A stretch of 64,000 bases of DNA from Streptomyces sp. NBC_00620 (GCF_026341825.1 NZ_JAPENY010000002.1:372001-436000); one strand, 5' to 3'; shown: positions 49,901 to 59,296, counted from the first letter of the stretch. Made by a program: numbers and translations. The notes: a model not told the origin generated them from the sequence alone.

Positions 49901-52406
49901 GCCGCGCGTTCGTGTACCGCGTCGGCTCGGCGGTCGCCGGGTCCTCGGGCCAGGGATGCCTGGGGTAGCGCCCGCGCAGTTCGGCCCGTACGGCCTTGTA
50001 GCCCTCCCTCCAGAAGGAGGCCAGGTCGGCGGTGACGGCTGCGGGCCGCCCCGCGGGCGAGAGCAGATGCACGAGTACGGGCACACCGGCGACGCGCGGC
50101 GTCCGTGCCAGCCCGAACATCTCCTGCAACTTCACCGCGAGTACGGGTTGTTCGGGGTCCGCGTAGTCGATCCGGATTCTGGACCCGCTGGGTACCCCGA
50201 TCCGCTCGGGCGCGAGCTCGTCGAGGCGGGCGGCGTCCCCGGTGGCCCAGGGCAGCAGACGGTTCAAGGCCTGCCCCGCCTCGATCCGCGCGAGATCGGC
50301 CCGCCGCCGGGCGCGGCTCAGCTCCGGCTCCAGCCACTCGTCCACGCGCGCGTGGAGCGCGTCGTCGGACACGTCGGGCCAAGGGGCGCCCAGATGCAGC
50401 CGCAGAAACGCGAGCCGCCGCCGCAGCACCTCGGCGTCCGCCGACCACCGCAACAGGCCGAACCCCTCCTCCCGCAGCCCTTCAAGAAGCGCATCCCGTA
50501 CGAGCCCGGCGTCGGCGTTCCTGATCGGCCGCACCGTCAGCTCCACGGCCCCGAGCCGCTCGACCCGCCGCGCGACGACGTCACCGTCGGCCCAGTGGAC
50601 CTCGTCGCCCCGGGAGAGCAGGCTCGCCGCGGCCCGCATCGCCGTCTCCTCGTCGATGACGGCCGCGAGCCGCACGCGCGCGTGCCCGGCGCCGACCGGC
50701 CGGTCCGCGACGGCCACGGCGAGCCAGGGCGCCCCGCGCAAGCCCGAACCTTCCGACACCTCGGCCCGGGTCCCCGACACCATGAGGTGGGACCCGCCCC
50801 GGGCCCGCGCGACGCGTTCGGGGAACGCCAGGGCGGCCACGAGCCCGGCGACCCAGTCGTCCCCGGCACCCGGCTGAGAGGCACGGGCCGACGATCCGGT
50901 GAGGGCCGTGGATGACGTGCGCAGACGGCGGGACTCCGTGCGCCAGCGGGCCGCGTAGGCGTCGCCGCCGCGCCGGGCCGCCCGCCAGGCCGCCGCCAGA
51001 TCGTCGCCGTACTCCCGTGGCGGCTCCTCGCTCAGAAGGGCGACCACCTCGGCGGCCCGGTCCGCGCCGACCACGGGTGCCGCGTCCAGCAGGGCCCGGG
51101 CGAGTCGCGGATGCAACCCGAGCCGGGACATGCGCACACCCCGCTCGGTCGCCCGCCCCGCGGCGTCGACGGCACCCACGGCCGACAGCACCGTGCGCGC
51201 CGCGGCCATCGCGCCGCCCGGCGGCGGGTCGAGGAGCGCGAGCCCCGTGGCGTCCGGATCGCCCCAGCAGGCCGCCTGCAGGGCGAACGCCGTCAGGTCG
51301 GCCACCTTGATCTCCGGCGCGGGGAAGCGGGCGAGACGCCCATCCTCCGCCTCGGACCAGCAGCGGTACACCCGCCCCGGTGCCTCACGACCGGCCCGCC
51401 CAGCCCGCTGCCGCCCTGCCGCCTGCGAAGCCCGTACGGTCGCCAGCGCGCTCAGCCCGCGCGCGTGGTCCACCCGCGGCTCCCGCGCGAGCCCGGAGTC
51501 GACGACCACCCGGACCCCCGGAACCGTCAGCGAGGACTCGGCCACGGAGGTGGCGAGGACCACCCGGCGCCCCGCCCCGCCCGACAGCACCGCGTCCTGC
51601 ACGGCAGCCGGCGCCCGGCCGTGCACCTGGAGCACCTCGACACCGCCGAGATCCCCCAACTGCCCGGCGACCCGCGCGATCTCACCGACCCCCGGAAGGA
51701 AGCACAGGACGTCCCCCTCGTACTCGGCCAGCGCCCGGCGCACCAGCGACGCCACATGTGTGAGGAGTACAGGGTCCACGCGCATCCCATGGGGCGGTCG
51801 CACAGGGCGCACGGGCGGTGCCCACACCACCTCGACCGGATACGAGATCCCCTGTGCCTCGACCACCGGCGCGTCGCCCAGCAAATGGGCCCACCCCTCG
51901 GCGTCGGTCGTCGCGGACGCGGCCACGAGCCGCAGCTCGGGGCGGAGAGCGGCCCGCACGTCCAACAGGAAGGCGGCCACCGTGTCGGCGTCCAGATGCC
52001 GCTCATGGCACTCGTCGAGCACGACCACGTCGATGCCCGCCAACTCCTGGTCCCGCTGGAGCCGTTGCAGCAGCACACCGGTCGTGACGACCTCCACGCG
52101 CGCGCGTGGCCCCACCACACGCTCCCCGCGCACGGTGTACCCGACGCTCTCGCCGACCTTCTCCCCGAGCAGCCACGCCATCCGCCGCGCGGCCGCCCGG
52201 GCGGCGATACGGCGCGGCTCCGCGACGACGACGCGGCGTGCCGGGCCCTCGTCCAGCAGCCCGGCGAGCGCCAGGGGCACGAGGGTCGTCTTGCCCGTAC
52301 CGGGCGGTGCGACGAGGACCGCCGCACCGTGCGCCTCCAGGGAGTCGCTCAGGCCGGGCAGCGCGCCGCGTACGGGCAGCAGGTCCAGGGCGTCGTAACG
52401 GATCAC
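49890..52406 (-). CDS. hrpB: ATP-dependent DEAH helicase HrpB
   Basis: An 838-residue RNA-helicase family protein. Motif I is APPGTGKTTLVPLAL (about residue 33), motif II DECHERH (about 131, the DEAH-box variant DECH), motif III ASATTDAEGW and motif VI QRAGRAGREAPGRVY (about 330). The helicase-associated domains and the HrpB-specific C-terminus (SRIRIDYADPEQPVLAVKLQ, LLSPAGRPAAVTADLASFW) follow. The role in bacteria is not well defined. The start is GTG 52406, four bases after the methyltransferase stop, so the two genes form a minus-strand operon. Confidence 0.94.
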   Translation of the reverse strand: MIRYDALDLLPVRGALPGLSDSLEAHGAAVLVAPPGTGKTTLVPLALAGLLDEGPARRVVVAEPRRIAARAAARRMAWLLGEKVGESVGYTVRGERVVGPRARVEVVTTGVLLQRLQRDQELAGIDVVVLDECHERHLDADTVAAFLLDVRAALRPELRLVAASATTDAEGWAHLLGDAPVVEAQGISYPVEVVWAPPVRPVRPPHGMRVDPVLLTHVASLVRRALAEYEGDVLCFLPGVGEIARVAGQLGDLGGVEVLQVHGRAPAAVQDAVLSGGAGRRVVLATSVAESSLTVPGVRVVVDSGLAREPRVDHARGLSALATVRASQAAGRQRAGRAGREAPGRVYRCWSEAEDGRLARFPAPEIKVADLTAFALQAACWGDPDATGLALLDPPPGGAMAAARTVLSAVGAVDAAGRATERGVRMSRLGLHPRLARALLDAAPVVGADRAAEVVALLSEEPPREYGDDLAAAWRAARRGGDAYAARWRTESRRLRTSSTALTGSSARASQPGAGDDWVAGLVAALAFPERVARARGGSHLMVSGTRAEVSEGSGLRGAPWLAVAVADRPVGAGHARVRLAAVIDEETAMRAAASLLSRGDEVHWADGDVVARRVERLGAVELTVRPIRNADAGLVRDALLEGLREEGFGLLRWSADAEVLRRRLAFLRLHLGAPWPDVSDDALHARVDEWLEPELSRARRRADLARIEAGQALNRLLPWATGDAARLDELAPERIGVPSGSRIRIDYADPEQPVLAVKLQEMFGLARTPRVAGVPVLVHLLSPAGRPAAVTADLASFWREGYKAVRAELRGRYPRHPWPEDPATAEPTRYTNARLRR

Positions 52407-52410
52407 CCGC

Positions 52411-53253
52411 TCAGTCTCGTACGCAGACGAAGATCGCCGTGCCCGGGATCAGATTCCCGCGCAGCGGGGACCAGCCGCCCCACTCCTGGGTGTTCCACGC
52501 GGGCCACTCCGGCTCGACGACGTCGAGGAGGGTGAAGCCGCCGGCCACGATGTCGCGGACACGGTCGCCGATCGTCCTGTGGTGCTCGACGTACACCGCG
52601 CGGCCCTCCTCGTCCTGCTCCACGTACGGAGTGCGGTCGAAGTAGGAGGAGGCGACCGACAGGCCCTCGGGGCCCGGCTCGTCCGGGAAGGCCCAGCGGA
52701 CCGGGTGCGTCACCGAGAAGACGAAACGGCCGCCGGGACGCAGCACCCTGCGCACATCGCGCAGCACGCGCACCGGGTCGGCGACGAACGGCAGCGCACC
52801 GTACGCCGAGCACGCCAGGTCGAAGGAGCCGTCCGCGAACGGCAGGGCGCCCGCGTCGGCCTCCACCAAAGGCACGGTTCCGCCGATCCGCAGCGCGTGC
52901 TGGAGCTGGCGGTGGGAGAGGTCGAGGGCCACCGGACGCGCCCCCTGCCCGGCCAGCCAGCGCGAGCACTGGGCCGCGCCGGCGCCGATCTCCAGGATGT
53001 CCTTCCCCTTGAGGTCCTCCGGCGGGCCGAGCAGCTCGGCCTCCACCTCGTCGAGCCCCTCGGGGCACCACACGAATCGGTCGTCTCCGAGGAAGGTGCC
53101 GTGCTCGGTCTGGTACTCGTCCGCGTTCCGGTCCCACCAGCCGCGATTGGCGCGGGAACTCTCCGTGACATCCGCGTCGCGTCGGGTGGCTTCGGGCTCG
53201 AACGGTTCGGGCTCTTGGATGATCGGCTCCCTCGTATTAGTCTGCGGACCCAT
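52411..53253 (-). CDS. Class I SAM-dependent methyltransferase
   Basis: A 280-residue methyltransferase. Motif I is ILEIGAGAAQCSRWLAGQG (about residue 85), the acidic ribose contact ALDLSHRQL follows, then ADAGALPFADGSFDLACS and LRDVRRVLRPGGRFVFSV. The first 40 residues are hydrophilic and low complexity. ATG 53253 sits directly after GAGGAGG, closer than ideal, but the N-terminus continues well before motif I and no better start is in frame. Substrate unknown. It is upstream of and co-transcribed with hrpB, and divergent from rpsA. Confidence 0.87.
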   Translation of the reverse strand: MGPQTNTREPIIQEPEPFEPEATRRDADVTESSRANRGWWDRNADEYQTEHGTFLGDDRFVWCPEGLDEVEAELLGPPEDLKGKDILEIGAGAAQCSRWLAGQGARPVALDLSHRQLQHALRIGGTVPLVEADAGALPFADGSFDLACSAYGALPFVADPVRVLRDVRRVLRPGGRFVFSVTHPVRWAFPDEPGPEGLSVASSYFDRTPYVEQDEEGRAVYVEHHRTIGDRVRDIVAGGFTLLDVVEPEWPAWNTQEWGGWSPLRGNLIPGTAIFVCVRD

Positions 53254-53372
53254 CCTCCTCAACCCGTCCGGGGACGGGTCACGGCAGGGGCCAACTACGG
53301 CCCGCGTGGCCTCGTGTGACAGGTCTTGTGCCGGGTATGCGGCGTTCCGCCCCGGGTGTGCGCCTTCGCGCA

Positions 53373-53401
53373 TTGACCCTGTCCGGCTGCCCCCGTATGC
53401 T
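53373..53401 (+). promoter_or_regulatory. Housekeeping sigma promoter of rpsA
   Basis: TTGACC (53373-53378), a 17-base spacer and TATGCT (53396-53401) form the best promoter match in the window. Transcription would start near 53408, giving an rpsA leader of about 210 bases. Confidence 0.72.
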
Positions 53402-53493
53402 ACAAGTTGCGCTGCGGGCCTGCGCACCTCAGACGTAGCAGGTTGCGCTCGCATCTGTATGTATGACCCCTCGGTTTTCGGGGCGCCACCGGC

Positions 53494-53513
53494 GGTGTTT
53501 GTTCACAAACACC
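53494..53513 (+). promoter_or_regulatory. Hairpin/palindrome in the rpsA leader
   Basis: GGTGTTTGTTCACAAACACC is a 20-base near-perfect palindrome with eight-base stems and a TTCA loop, lying 107 bases before the rpsA start. It may be an RNA hairpin for autoregulation by S1 or a protein-binding site on DNA. The remaining leader 53254-53620 has no gene. Confidence 0.55.
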
Positions 53514-53620
53514 CTCCGGATCCGGCGCTTCCTTGGCTGTCCGGCCTTCTGCAGAGCGAAACGGGCTCCCGGCGTAAGCAGTACCTACGACTCACTGTCC
53601 GTACCGGAGCCCTTACCCAC

Positions 53621-55123
53621 ATGACGAGCAGCACCGAGACCACCGCCACCACTCCGCAGGTTGCGGTCAACGACATCGGTGACGAGGAAGCATTCCTCGC
53701 CGCGATCGACGAGACGATCAAGTACTTCAACGATGGCGACATCGTCGACGGCGTCATCGTCAAGGTTGACCGGGACGAGGTTCTCCTCGATATCGGTTAC
53801 AAGACCGAAGGTGTCATCCCGAGCCGCGAGCTCTCGATCAAGCACGACGTCGACCCGAACGAGGTCGTCAAGGTCGGCGACGAGATCGAAGCCCTTGTTC
53901 TCCAGAAGGAGGACAAGGAAGGCCGCCTGATCCTCTCGAAGAAGCGCGCCCAGTACGAGCGCGCCTGGGGCACCATCGAGAAGATCAAGGAAGAGGACGG
54001 CATCGTCACCGGCACCGTCATCGAGGTGGTCAAGGGTGGTCTCATCCTCGACATCGGCCTCCGTGGCTTCCTGCCGGCTTCCCTCGTCGAGATGCGCCGC
54101 GTCCGCGACCTCCAGCCGTACGTGGGCAAGGAGCTCGAGGCCAAGATCATCGAGCTGGACAAGAACCGCAACAACGTGGTCCTGTCCCGCCGTGCCTGGC
54201 TCGAGCAGACCCAGTCCGAGGTTCGCCAGACGTTCCTCACGACCCTGCAGAAGGGTCAGGTCCGCTCCGGCGTCGTCTCCTCGATCGTCAACTTCGGTGC
54301 GTTCGTGGACCTGGGTGGCGTCGACGGTCTGGTTCACGTCTCCGAGCTCTCCTGGAAGCACATCGACCACCCCTCCGAGGTTGTCGAGGTCGGCCAGGAA
54401 GTCACCGTCGAGGTCCTCGACGTCGACATGGACCGTGAGCGTGTCTCCCTGTCGCTCAAGGCGACGCAGGAAGACCCGTGGCAGCAGTTCGCCCGGACGC
54501 ACCAGATCGGTCAGGTCGTCCCGGGTAAGGTCACGAAGCTCGTTCCGTTCGGTGCGTTCGTCCGCGTGGACGAGGGCATCGAGGGCCTGGTCCACATCTC
54601 CGAGCTGGCCGAGCGCCACGTGGAGATCCCGGAGCAGGTTGTCCAGGTCAACGACGAGATCTTCGTCAAGGTCATCGACATCGACCTCGAGCGCCGTCGC
54701 ATCAGCCTCTCGCTGAAGCAGGCCAACGAGGCCTTCGGTGCCGACCCGGCCTCGGTCGACTTCGACCCGACGCTGTACGGCATGGCCGCGTCGTACGACG
54801 ACCAGGGCAACTACATCTACCCCGAGGGCTTCGACCCCGAGACCAACGACTGGCTCGAGGGCTTCGAGGCTCAGCGCGAGGTGTGGGAGACCCAGTACGC
54901 CGAGGCGCAGACGCGCTTCGAGCAGCACCAGGCGCAGGTCATCAAGTCCCGCGAGGCGGACGCGCAGGCCGAGGCCGAGGGTGCTGCCGCCCCCGCCGCC
55001 GGTGCTGCCGCGGGCGTCACGGGTGGTTCGTACTCCTCGGAGTCGGACGACACCTCCGGCGCCCTGGCGTCGGACGAGGCTCTGGCCGCCCTCCGCGAGA
55101 AGCTGGCCGGAGGCCAGAGCTGA
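53621..55123 (+). CDS. rpsA: 30S ribosomal protein S1
   Basis: A 500-residue RNA-binding ribosomal protein that helps place mRNA on the small subunit. Four S1 domains are visible (about residues 38-105, 120-190, 207-275, 292-365), with signatures such as VDGVIVKVDRDEVLLDIGYK, SSIVNFGAFVDLGGVDGLVH and TKLVPFGAFVRVDEGIEGLV. E. coli S1 has six; four is the actinobacterial form. The C-terminal 130 residues are acidic and Ala/Gln rich. Codon use differs from neighbours, with many GGT, CGT and GTT codons, as expected of a highly expressed gene. ATG 53621 has GGAG 11 bases upstream. Confidence 0.97.
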   Translation: MTSSTETTATTPQVAVNDIGDEEAFLAAIDETIKYFNDGDIVDGVIVKVDRDEVLLDIGYKTEGVIPSRELSIKHDVDPNEVVKVGDEIEALVLQKEDKEGRLILSKKRAQYERAWGTIEKIKEEDGIVTGTVIEVVKGGLILDIGLRGFLPASLVEMRRVRDLQPYVGKELEAKIIELDKNRNNVVLSRRAWLEQTQSEVRQTFLTTLQKGQVRSGVVSSIVNFGAFVDLGGVDGLVHVSELSWKHIDHPSEVVEVGQEVTVEVLDVDMDRERVSLSLKATQEDPWQQFARTHQIGQVVPGKVTKLVPFGAFVRVDEGIEGLVHISELAERHVEIPEQVVQVNDEIFVKVIDIDLERRRISLSLKQANEAFGADPASVDFDPTLYGMAASYDDQGNYIYPEGFDPETNDWLEGFEAQREVWETQYAEAQTRFEQHQAQVIKSREADAQAEAEGAAAPAAGAAAGVTGGSYSSESDDTSGALASDEALAALREKLAGGQS

Positions 55124-55156
55124 TCGCTTGAGCCGGCTCCAGCTGGTCGGTAAGTA

Positions 55157-55194
55157 ACTGCGGGCCCGCACCCTTCTGGGTGCGGGCCCGCAGT
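55157..55194 (+). terminator. rpsA hairpin terminator
   Basis: A 17-bp perfect stem (ACTGCGGGCCCGCACCC and its complement) with TTCT as loop, 33 bases after the stop and followed by GCGTTTCC. Confidence 0.92.
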
Positions 55195-55334
55195 GCGTTT
55201 CCTGTGCCCTGTGCGGGTGTCCGCTGTGTCGCCGGGATTGCAGAAACGTGGGGGATACACGATGAACGGACGTGCCGTAACGGGGCGTTGGGAGGCTTCC
55301 TCGATCGATCAAGATCGACAGAGGAGCCGAAGCC

Positions 55335-56942
55335 ATGGCAGAACTTCAGAGTGGGCCGGGTGCGAGCCGGCGTTCGTTCCTGCGCAATGTGGGTCTCACC
55401 GGTGGTGCGGGCGCGATGTTCGCCACCATGGGAGCCCTCGGTCTCGCGCCCACCGCGCAGGCCGCAGGCCGTGAACAGCCCTTCCGTGCCCTGAAATCGA
55501 GCGACTTCACCCTCACCGGACGCGGCGCCGCCAAGGTCGTCATCGTCGGTGGCGGCATCGCCGGACTGGCGGCCGCGTACGAACTGGGCAAGGCCGGCTA
55601 CGACTGTACGGTCCTGGAGGCCAGGGACCGCACCGGTGGCCGCAACTTCACGGTCCGCGGCGGTGATTCGACCACCGACCTCTACGGCAACACCCAGAAG
55701 GCCCGCTTCAGCGAGGGCCAGTACATGAACGCGGGCCCCGCCCGCCTCCCGCAGTGGATGGTCACCCTCGACTACTGCCGCGAACTCGGCGTCCCCATCG
55801 AGGTGTTCACCAACACGAACGCGGACGCGTACATCTACAACGAGTCGACCGGCATGACCAAGCCGATGCGGTACCGGACCGCGAAGGCCGATGTCTACGG
55901 CTATGTCTCCGAGTTGCTCGCCAAGGCCACCGACAAGGGTGCCCTCGACAAGGAGCTGACCGCCACCGACCAGGAGAAGCTCGTCGAGTTCCTCAAGGAC
56001 TTCGGGGAGTTGGGCGACAAGCTGGCCTACGAGGGCGGTGAGCGCCGCGGATACACCACGGTCCCGGCCGCCGCCGGAACCCCCGGCGTGCTCCTCGGCG
56101 ACGTCCCCACCGCCTCCGAGATCTTCGCCACCGGGGTGGGCCGCTACTTCTCCTTCGAGTTCGGGTTCGACCAGGCGATGCTGATGTTCCAGCCGGTGGG
56201 CGGCATGGACCAGATACCGCGCGCGCTCACGAAGGCGATCGGGGCCGGGCGCATACGTACAGGGGCGGCCGTTTCGAAAATCACCGACAAGGGGAGTGGC
56301 GTTACCGTCACTTACACCCAGGGCGGCCGCACCAGGTCCATCGACGCCGACTACTGCATCGGCGCCCTGCCGCCCAACATCCTCGCCAAGATCCCGCACA
56401 ACCTCGGCTCCGGAGTGCAGAGCGCCCTGGAGGCGATCACTCCCTCGTCGGCGGGCAAGATCGGGCTCGAGTACCGCTCGCGCTGGTGGGAGCTGGACCA
56501 CAACATCTACGGCGGTATCACCGAGACCGACCAGGACGTCACCCACATCTGGCACCCCTCGTACGGGTTCCACGGCGAGCGGGGCGTGATGATCGGCTAC
56601 TACAACTACGGCGACGACGCGGACTCGTACGCCAAGCTCACCCCCAAGGCCCGCGAGACGCGTGCGGTGGCCGCGGGCGTGAAGATCTACGGCGAGAAGT
56701 ACCGCACCGAACTCGCGTCCTCCTTCTCGCACCACTGGCGCCAGACGCCCCACCTGGAGGCCGCCTGGCACGACACCCCGGGCGGCCCCGACGACGCCCG
56801 CTACAAGCCCTTGAACGAGCCCACCGGCCGCGTCTACTTCGCGGGCGACTGGCTCAGCTACACCGACGCCTGGCAGCATGGCGCGTTCACGTCCGCCCGC
56901 AAGGCGGTCACCGCGCTCCACGCGCGCGTGCTGTCCGCGTGA
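55335..56942 (+). CDS. Tat-exported flavin amine oxidase
   Basis: A 535-residue FAD enzyme. The N-terminus has a twin-arginine signal (ASRRSFLRNVGLTGGAG) with cleavage near PTAQAAG (residue 43). The dinucleotide-binding motif is VVIVGGGIAGLAAAYELGK at about residue 68, followed by EARDRTGGRNFTVRGG, the GG doublet of amine oxidases. The C-terminal FAD contact is RVYFAGDWLSYTDAWQHGAF near residue 500. It oxidises amines or L-amino acids outside the membrane, releasing peroxide and ammonia; the substrate is not defined. The ATG lies in GAGGAGCCGAAGCC context. Confidence 0.91.
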   Translation: MAELQSGPGASRRSFLRNVGLTGGAGAMFATMGALGLAPTAQAAGREQPFRALKSSDFTLTGRGAAKVVIVGGGIAGLAAAYELGKAGYDCTVLEARDRTGGRNFTVRGGDSTTDLYGNTQKARFSEGQYMNAGPARLPQWMVTLDYCRELGVPIEVFTNTNADAYIYNESTGMTKPMRYRTAKADVYGYVSELLAKATDKGALDKELTATDQEKLVEFLKDFGELGDKLAYEGGERRGYTTVPAAAGTPGVLLGDVPTASEIFATGVGRYFSFEFGFDQAMLMFQPVGGMDQIPRALTKAIGAGRIRTGAAVSKITDKGSGVTVTYTQGGRTRSIDADYCIGALPPNILAKIPHNLGSGVQSALEAITPSSAGKIGLEYRSRWWELDHNIYGGITETDQDVTHIWHPSYGFHGERGVMIGYYNYGDDADSYAKLTPKARETRAVAAGVKIYGEKYRTELASSFSHHWRQTPHLEAAWHDTPGGPDDARYKPLNEPTGRVYFAGDWLSYTDAWQHGAFTSARKAVTALHARVLSA

Positions 56943-57032
56943 CACTCCTGTAGTAGTCCGTAGTCGTCTGTGACCGTTCGCAGTCGTTTTCTCAGCCGCT
57001 CGTGGGGGCTGAAAAGTCGGTAAGAGGTGACC

Positions 57033-57069
57033 GTGTGGAGCGCTGGAGGGGAATGCCCGCGCTCCACAC
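57033..57069 (+). promoter_or_regulatory. Leader hairpin upstream of the PAC2 gene
   Basis: GTGTGGAGCG (57033-57042) pairs exactly with CGCTCCACAC (57060-57069) across a 17-base loop, ending 38 bases before the GTG start. It may be an mRNA leader element or an operator. Confidence 0.5.
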
Positions 57070-57107
57070 CACGTTGTGCAGTACGAACACGAGGAGGAGC
57101 GGTCACA

Positions 57108-58046
57108 GTGCTTGATCCGCAGGGTTTGTACGCATGGGAGCCGAAGGGCTTGGCTGTTGTCGACATGGCGCTCGCCCAGGAGTCGGCAGGACTGGTCATG
57201 CTCTACCACTTCGACGGATACATCGACGCGGGCGAGACCGGCGACCAGATCGTCGACCGGCTGCTCGACTCGCTGCCGCACCAGGTCGTGGCCCGTTTCG
57301 ACCACGACCGGCTCGTTGACTACCGGGCCCGGCGTCCGCTGCTGACGTTCAAGCGCGACCGCTGGACCGACTACGAAGAGCCGACCCTTGATGTACGGCT
57401 CGTACAGGACGCCACCGGCGCGCCCTTCCTGCTGCTCTCCGGCCCCGAGCCGGACGTCGAGTGGGAGCGCTTCGCCGCCGCCGTCCAGCAGATCGTGGAG
57501 CGGCTCGGCGTCCGCCTCTCCGTGAACTTCCACGGCATTCCCATGGGCGTCCCGCACACGCGTCCCGTGGGCCTCACCCCGCACGGCAACCGCACCGACC
57601 TGGTGCCGGGCCACCGCAGCCCCTTCGACGAGGCGCAGGTCCCCGGCAGCGCCGAGGCGCTCGTCGAGTACCGCCTCATGGAGGCCGGGCACGACATCCT
57701 GGGCGTCGCCGCGCACGTGCCGCACTACATCGCCCGCTCCGCGTACCCCGACGCCGCGCTGACCGTTCTGGAGTCGATCACCGCCGCGACCGGCCTGGTG
57801 CTCCCCGCGATCGCGCACTCCCTGCGCACCGAGGCGCACCGCACCCAGACCGAGATCGACCGGCAGATCCAGGAGGGCGACGAGGAGCTTGTCGCCCTCG
57901 TCCAGGGCCTCGAGCACCAGTACGACGCCGCCGCGGGCGCCGAGACGCGCGGCAACATGCTCGCCGAACCCGTGGAAATCCCTTCGGCCGACGAGATCGG
58001 GCTGGAGTTCGAGCGGTTCCTGGCAGAGCGGGAAGGCGAGGGCTGA
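57108..58046 (+). CDS. PAC2-family protein (proteasome assembly chaperone-like)
   Basis: A 312-residue protein of the PAC2 family, whose eukaryotic members help assemble the proteasome. The N-terminal segment AVVDMALAQESAGLVMLYHFDGYIDAGE and the internal NFHGIPMGVPHTRPVG are conserved in actinobacteria, which do have proteasomes. The last 80 residues are helical and acidic (QTEIDRQIQEGDEELVALV). GTG 57108 follows GAGGAGGAG at good spacing. Role in bacteria unproven. It is upstream of coaE with a 58-base gap. Confidence 0.88.
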   Translation: MLDPQGLYAWEPKGLAVVDMALAQESAGLVMLYHFDGYIDAGETGDQIVDRLLDSLPHQVVARFDHDRLVDYRARRPLLTFKRDRWTDYEEPTLDVRLVQDATGAPFLLLSGPEPDVEWERFAAAVQQIVERLGVRLSVNFHGIPMGVPHTRPVGLTPHGNRTDLVPGHRSPFDEAQVPGSAEALVEYRLMEAGHDILGVAAHVPHYIARSAYPDAALTVLESITAATGLVLPAIAHSLRTEAHRTQTEIDRQIQEGDEELVALVQGLEHQYDAAAGAETRGNMLAEPVEIPSADEIGLEFERFLAEREGEG

Positions 58047-58104
58047 CCCCCTCGCCCCGGGGGCTCAGGGGCCGTTGTCAGAGGCGGGCTCTAAGCTTCT
58101 GGGC

Positions 58105-58710
58105 ATGCTGAAAGTGGGCCTGACCGGTGGTATCGGCGCCGGCAAGAGCGAGGTTTCGCGGCTGCTCGTCGAGCACGGCGCGGTGCTGATCGACGCGGAC
58201 AGGATCGCGCGTGAGGTCGTCGCGCCCGGAACTCCCGGGCTCGCGGCGGTCGTCGACGCCTTCGGCGAGGACGTGCTCGCACCGGACGGCAGCCTCGACC
58301 GGCCGAAGCTGGGCTCGATCGTCTTCGCCGACCCGGAGAAGCTCGCCACCCTCAACTCGATCGTGCACCCCCTGGTGGGCGCCCGCTCCCGCGACCTGGA
58401 GAACGCCGCCTCCCAAGACGCCGTAGTCGTGCACGACGTGCCCCTGCTCGCCGAGAACGGCCTTGCCGCGCTGTACGACCTCGTGATCGTCGTCGACGCC
58501 AGTCCCAGCACTCAGCTCGACCGTCTCGTACGGCTGCGCGGCATGACCGAGGAGGACGCCCGCGCGCGCATGGCCGCCCAGGCCACCCGCGACAAGCGCC
58601 TGGAGATCGCCGACGTCGTCATCGACAACGACGTACCTCTCGAGGAGCTGGAGCGGCGCGTACGGGAGGTATGGGCAGACCTCGTCGAGCGAGCGTCCAG
58701 GGCGACCTGA
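58105..58710 (+). CDS. coaE: Dephospho-CoA kinase
   Basis: A 201-residue kinase for the last step of coenzyme A synthesis. The P-loop GLTGGIGAGKSEVSRLL is at residue 5, DADRIAREVVAPG contains the substrate Asp/Arg, VHDVPLLAENG is the third conserved block and RMAAQATRDKRLEIADVVIDN the lid and C-terminal signature. A TAAGCT hexamer at 58092-58097 is seven bases from the ATG and no ribosome site is visible, suggesting a leaderless transcript. Many actinobacterial CoaE proteins carry a second domain; this one is single-domain. Confidence 0.95.
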   Translation: MLKVGLTGGIGAGKSEVSRLLVEHGAVLIDADRIAREVVAPGTPGLAAVVDAFGEDVLAPDGSLDRPKLGSIVFADPEKLATLNSIVHPLVGARSRDLENAASQDAVVVHDVPLLAENGLAALYDLVIVVDASPSTQLDRLVRLRGMTEEDARARMAAQATRDKRLEIADVVIDNDVPLEELERRVREVWADLVERASRAT

Positions 58711-58721
58711 GGGGGCGGGAA

Positions 58722-59105
58722 GTGGTCGTACTCGCGGCTTTGACGGCTCTCAGCGGCCTGCTGGCGCTGCTGGCGGGGGCGTACGGCCTGCGGCAGACAC
58801 GGCGCATCAGCGCGGCGGGGCAAGTCGCCGAGGCATTGGTGAAACCTCCGCAGCCGGGCCTGGACCGGCCGTTGCTGCAGTTCGAGACGGCGGACGGACG
58901 CGTCGTGGAGGTCGTCTCGCCGGTGCCGCGCAGCCGGCGCCGGCCGCTGCCCGAGGGCGGTCACATACGTCTCGCGTACGACGCCGACGACCCGCGCGAG
59001 ACGGTGCTGCTCGGCAGCGAGCGCGCCGGAGCGGACTGGGCCTTCGTCGTGGCGGGCGGGGCGCTGATGGTGCTGGGCCTGGTGCTCGGGCTGCTCGCTC
59101 TGTGA
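58722..59105 (+). CDS. DUF3592-type small membrane protein
   Basis: A 127-residue protein with an N-terminal membrane helix (VVLAALTALSGLLALLAGAYG) and a C-terminal one (WAFVVAGGALMVLGLVLGLLAL). The stretch between them (PLLQFETADGRVVEVVSP; RLAYDADDPRETVLLGS) is the DUF3592 pattern. GTG 58722 has GAGGGGG upstream; an earlier in-frame ATG at 58671 lies inside coaE and has no ribosome site. It is probably co-transcribed with coaE. Function unknown. Confidence 0.82.
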   Translation: MVVLAALTALSGLLALLAGAYGLRQTRRISAAGQVAEALVKPPQPGLDRPLLQFETADGRVVEVVSPVPRSRRRPLPEGGHIRLAYDADDPRETVLLGSERAGADWAFVVAGGALMVLGLVLGLLAL

Positions 59106-59202
59106 CGATGTCCGAAGGCGGGTGGCGGGCAGCCGCGGGAGTGCTGCGACTGTGCGCCGGCGGGGGCAGGGGACGCGTGTGACGAGCGACTACGGGCGCC
59201 TT

Positions 59203-59240
59203 GTGACGACGACCATGAGAGCTGCGTGACGACAACCATG
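59203..59240 (+). promoter_or_regulatory. Direct repeat upstream of the TPR gene
   Basis: GTGACGACGACCATG (59203-59217) and GTGACGACAACCATG (59226-59240) are 23 bases apart and differ at one base. They lie 57 bases before the TPR gene and may be operator half-sites. Confidence 0.45.
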
Positions 59241-59296
59241 GAATAGGGGCCCCCGATCGGGGCGTTGAACCCGTGCAGTGAGGGAAGGACTCAGCC

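Noticed and set aside
58069..58097. TTGTCA/TAAGCT as a full promoter of coaE
   Set aside because: The spacer is only 11 bases, too short for a sigma-70 type promoter; only the -10-like hexamer is retained as a hint.
59108..59182. A 24-codon frame MSEGGWRAAAGVL after the DUF3592 gene
   Set aside because: No ribosome site of its own and no recognisable feature; likely chance.
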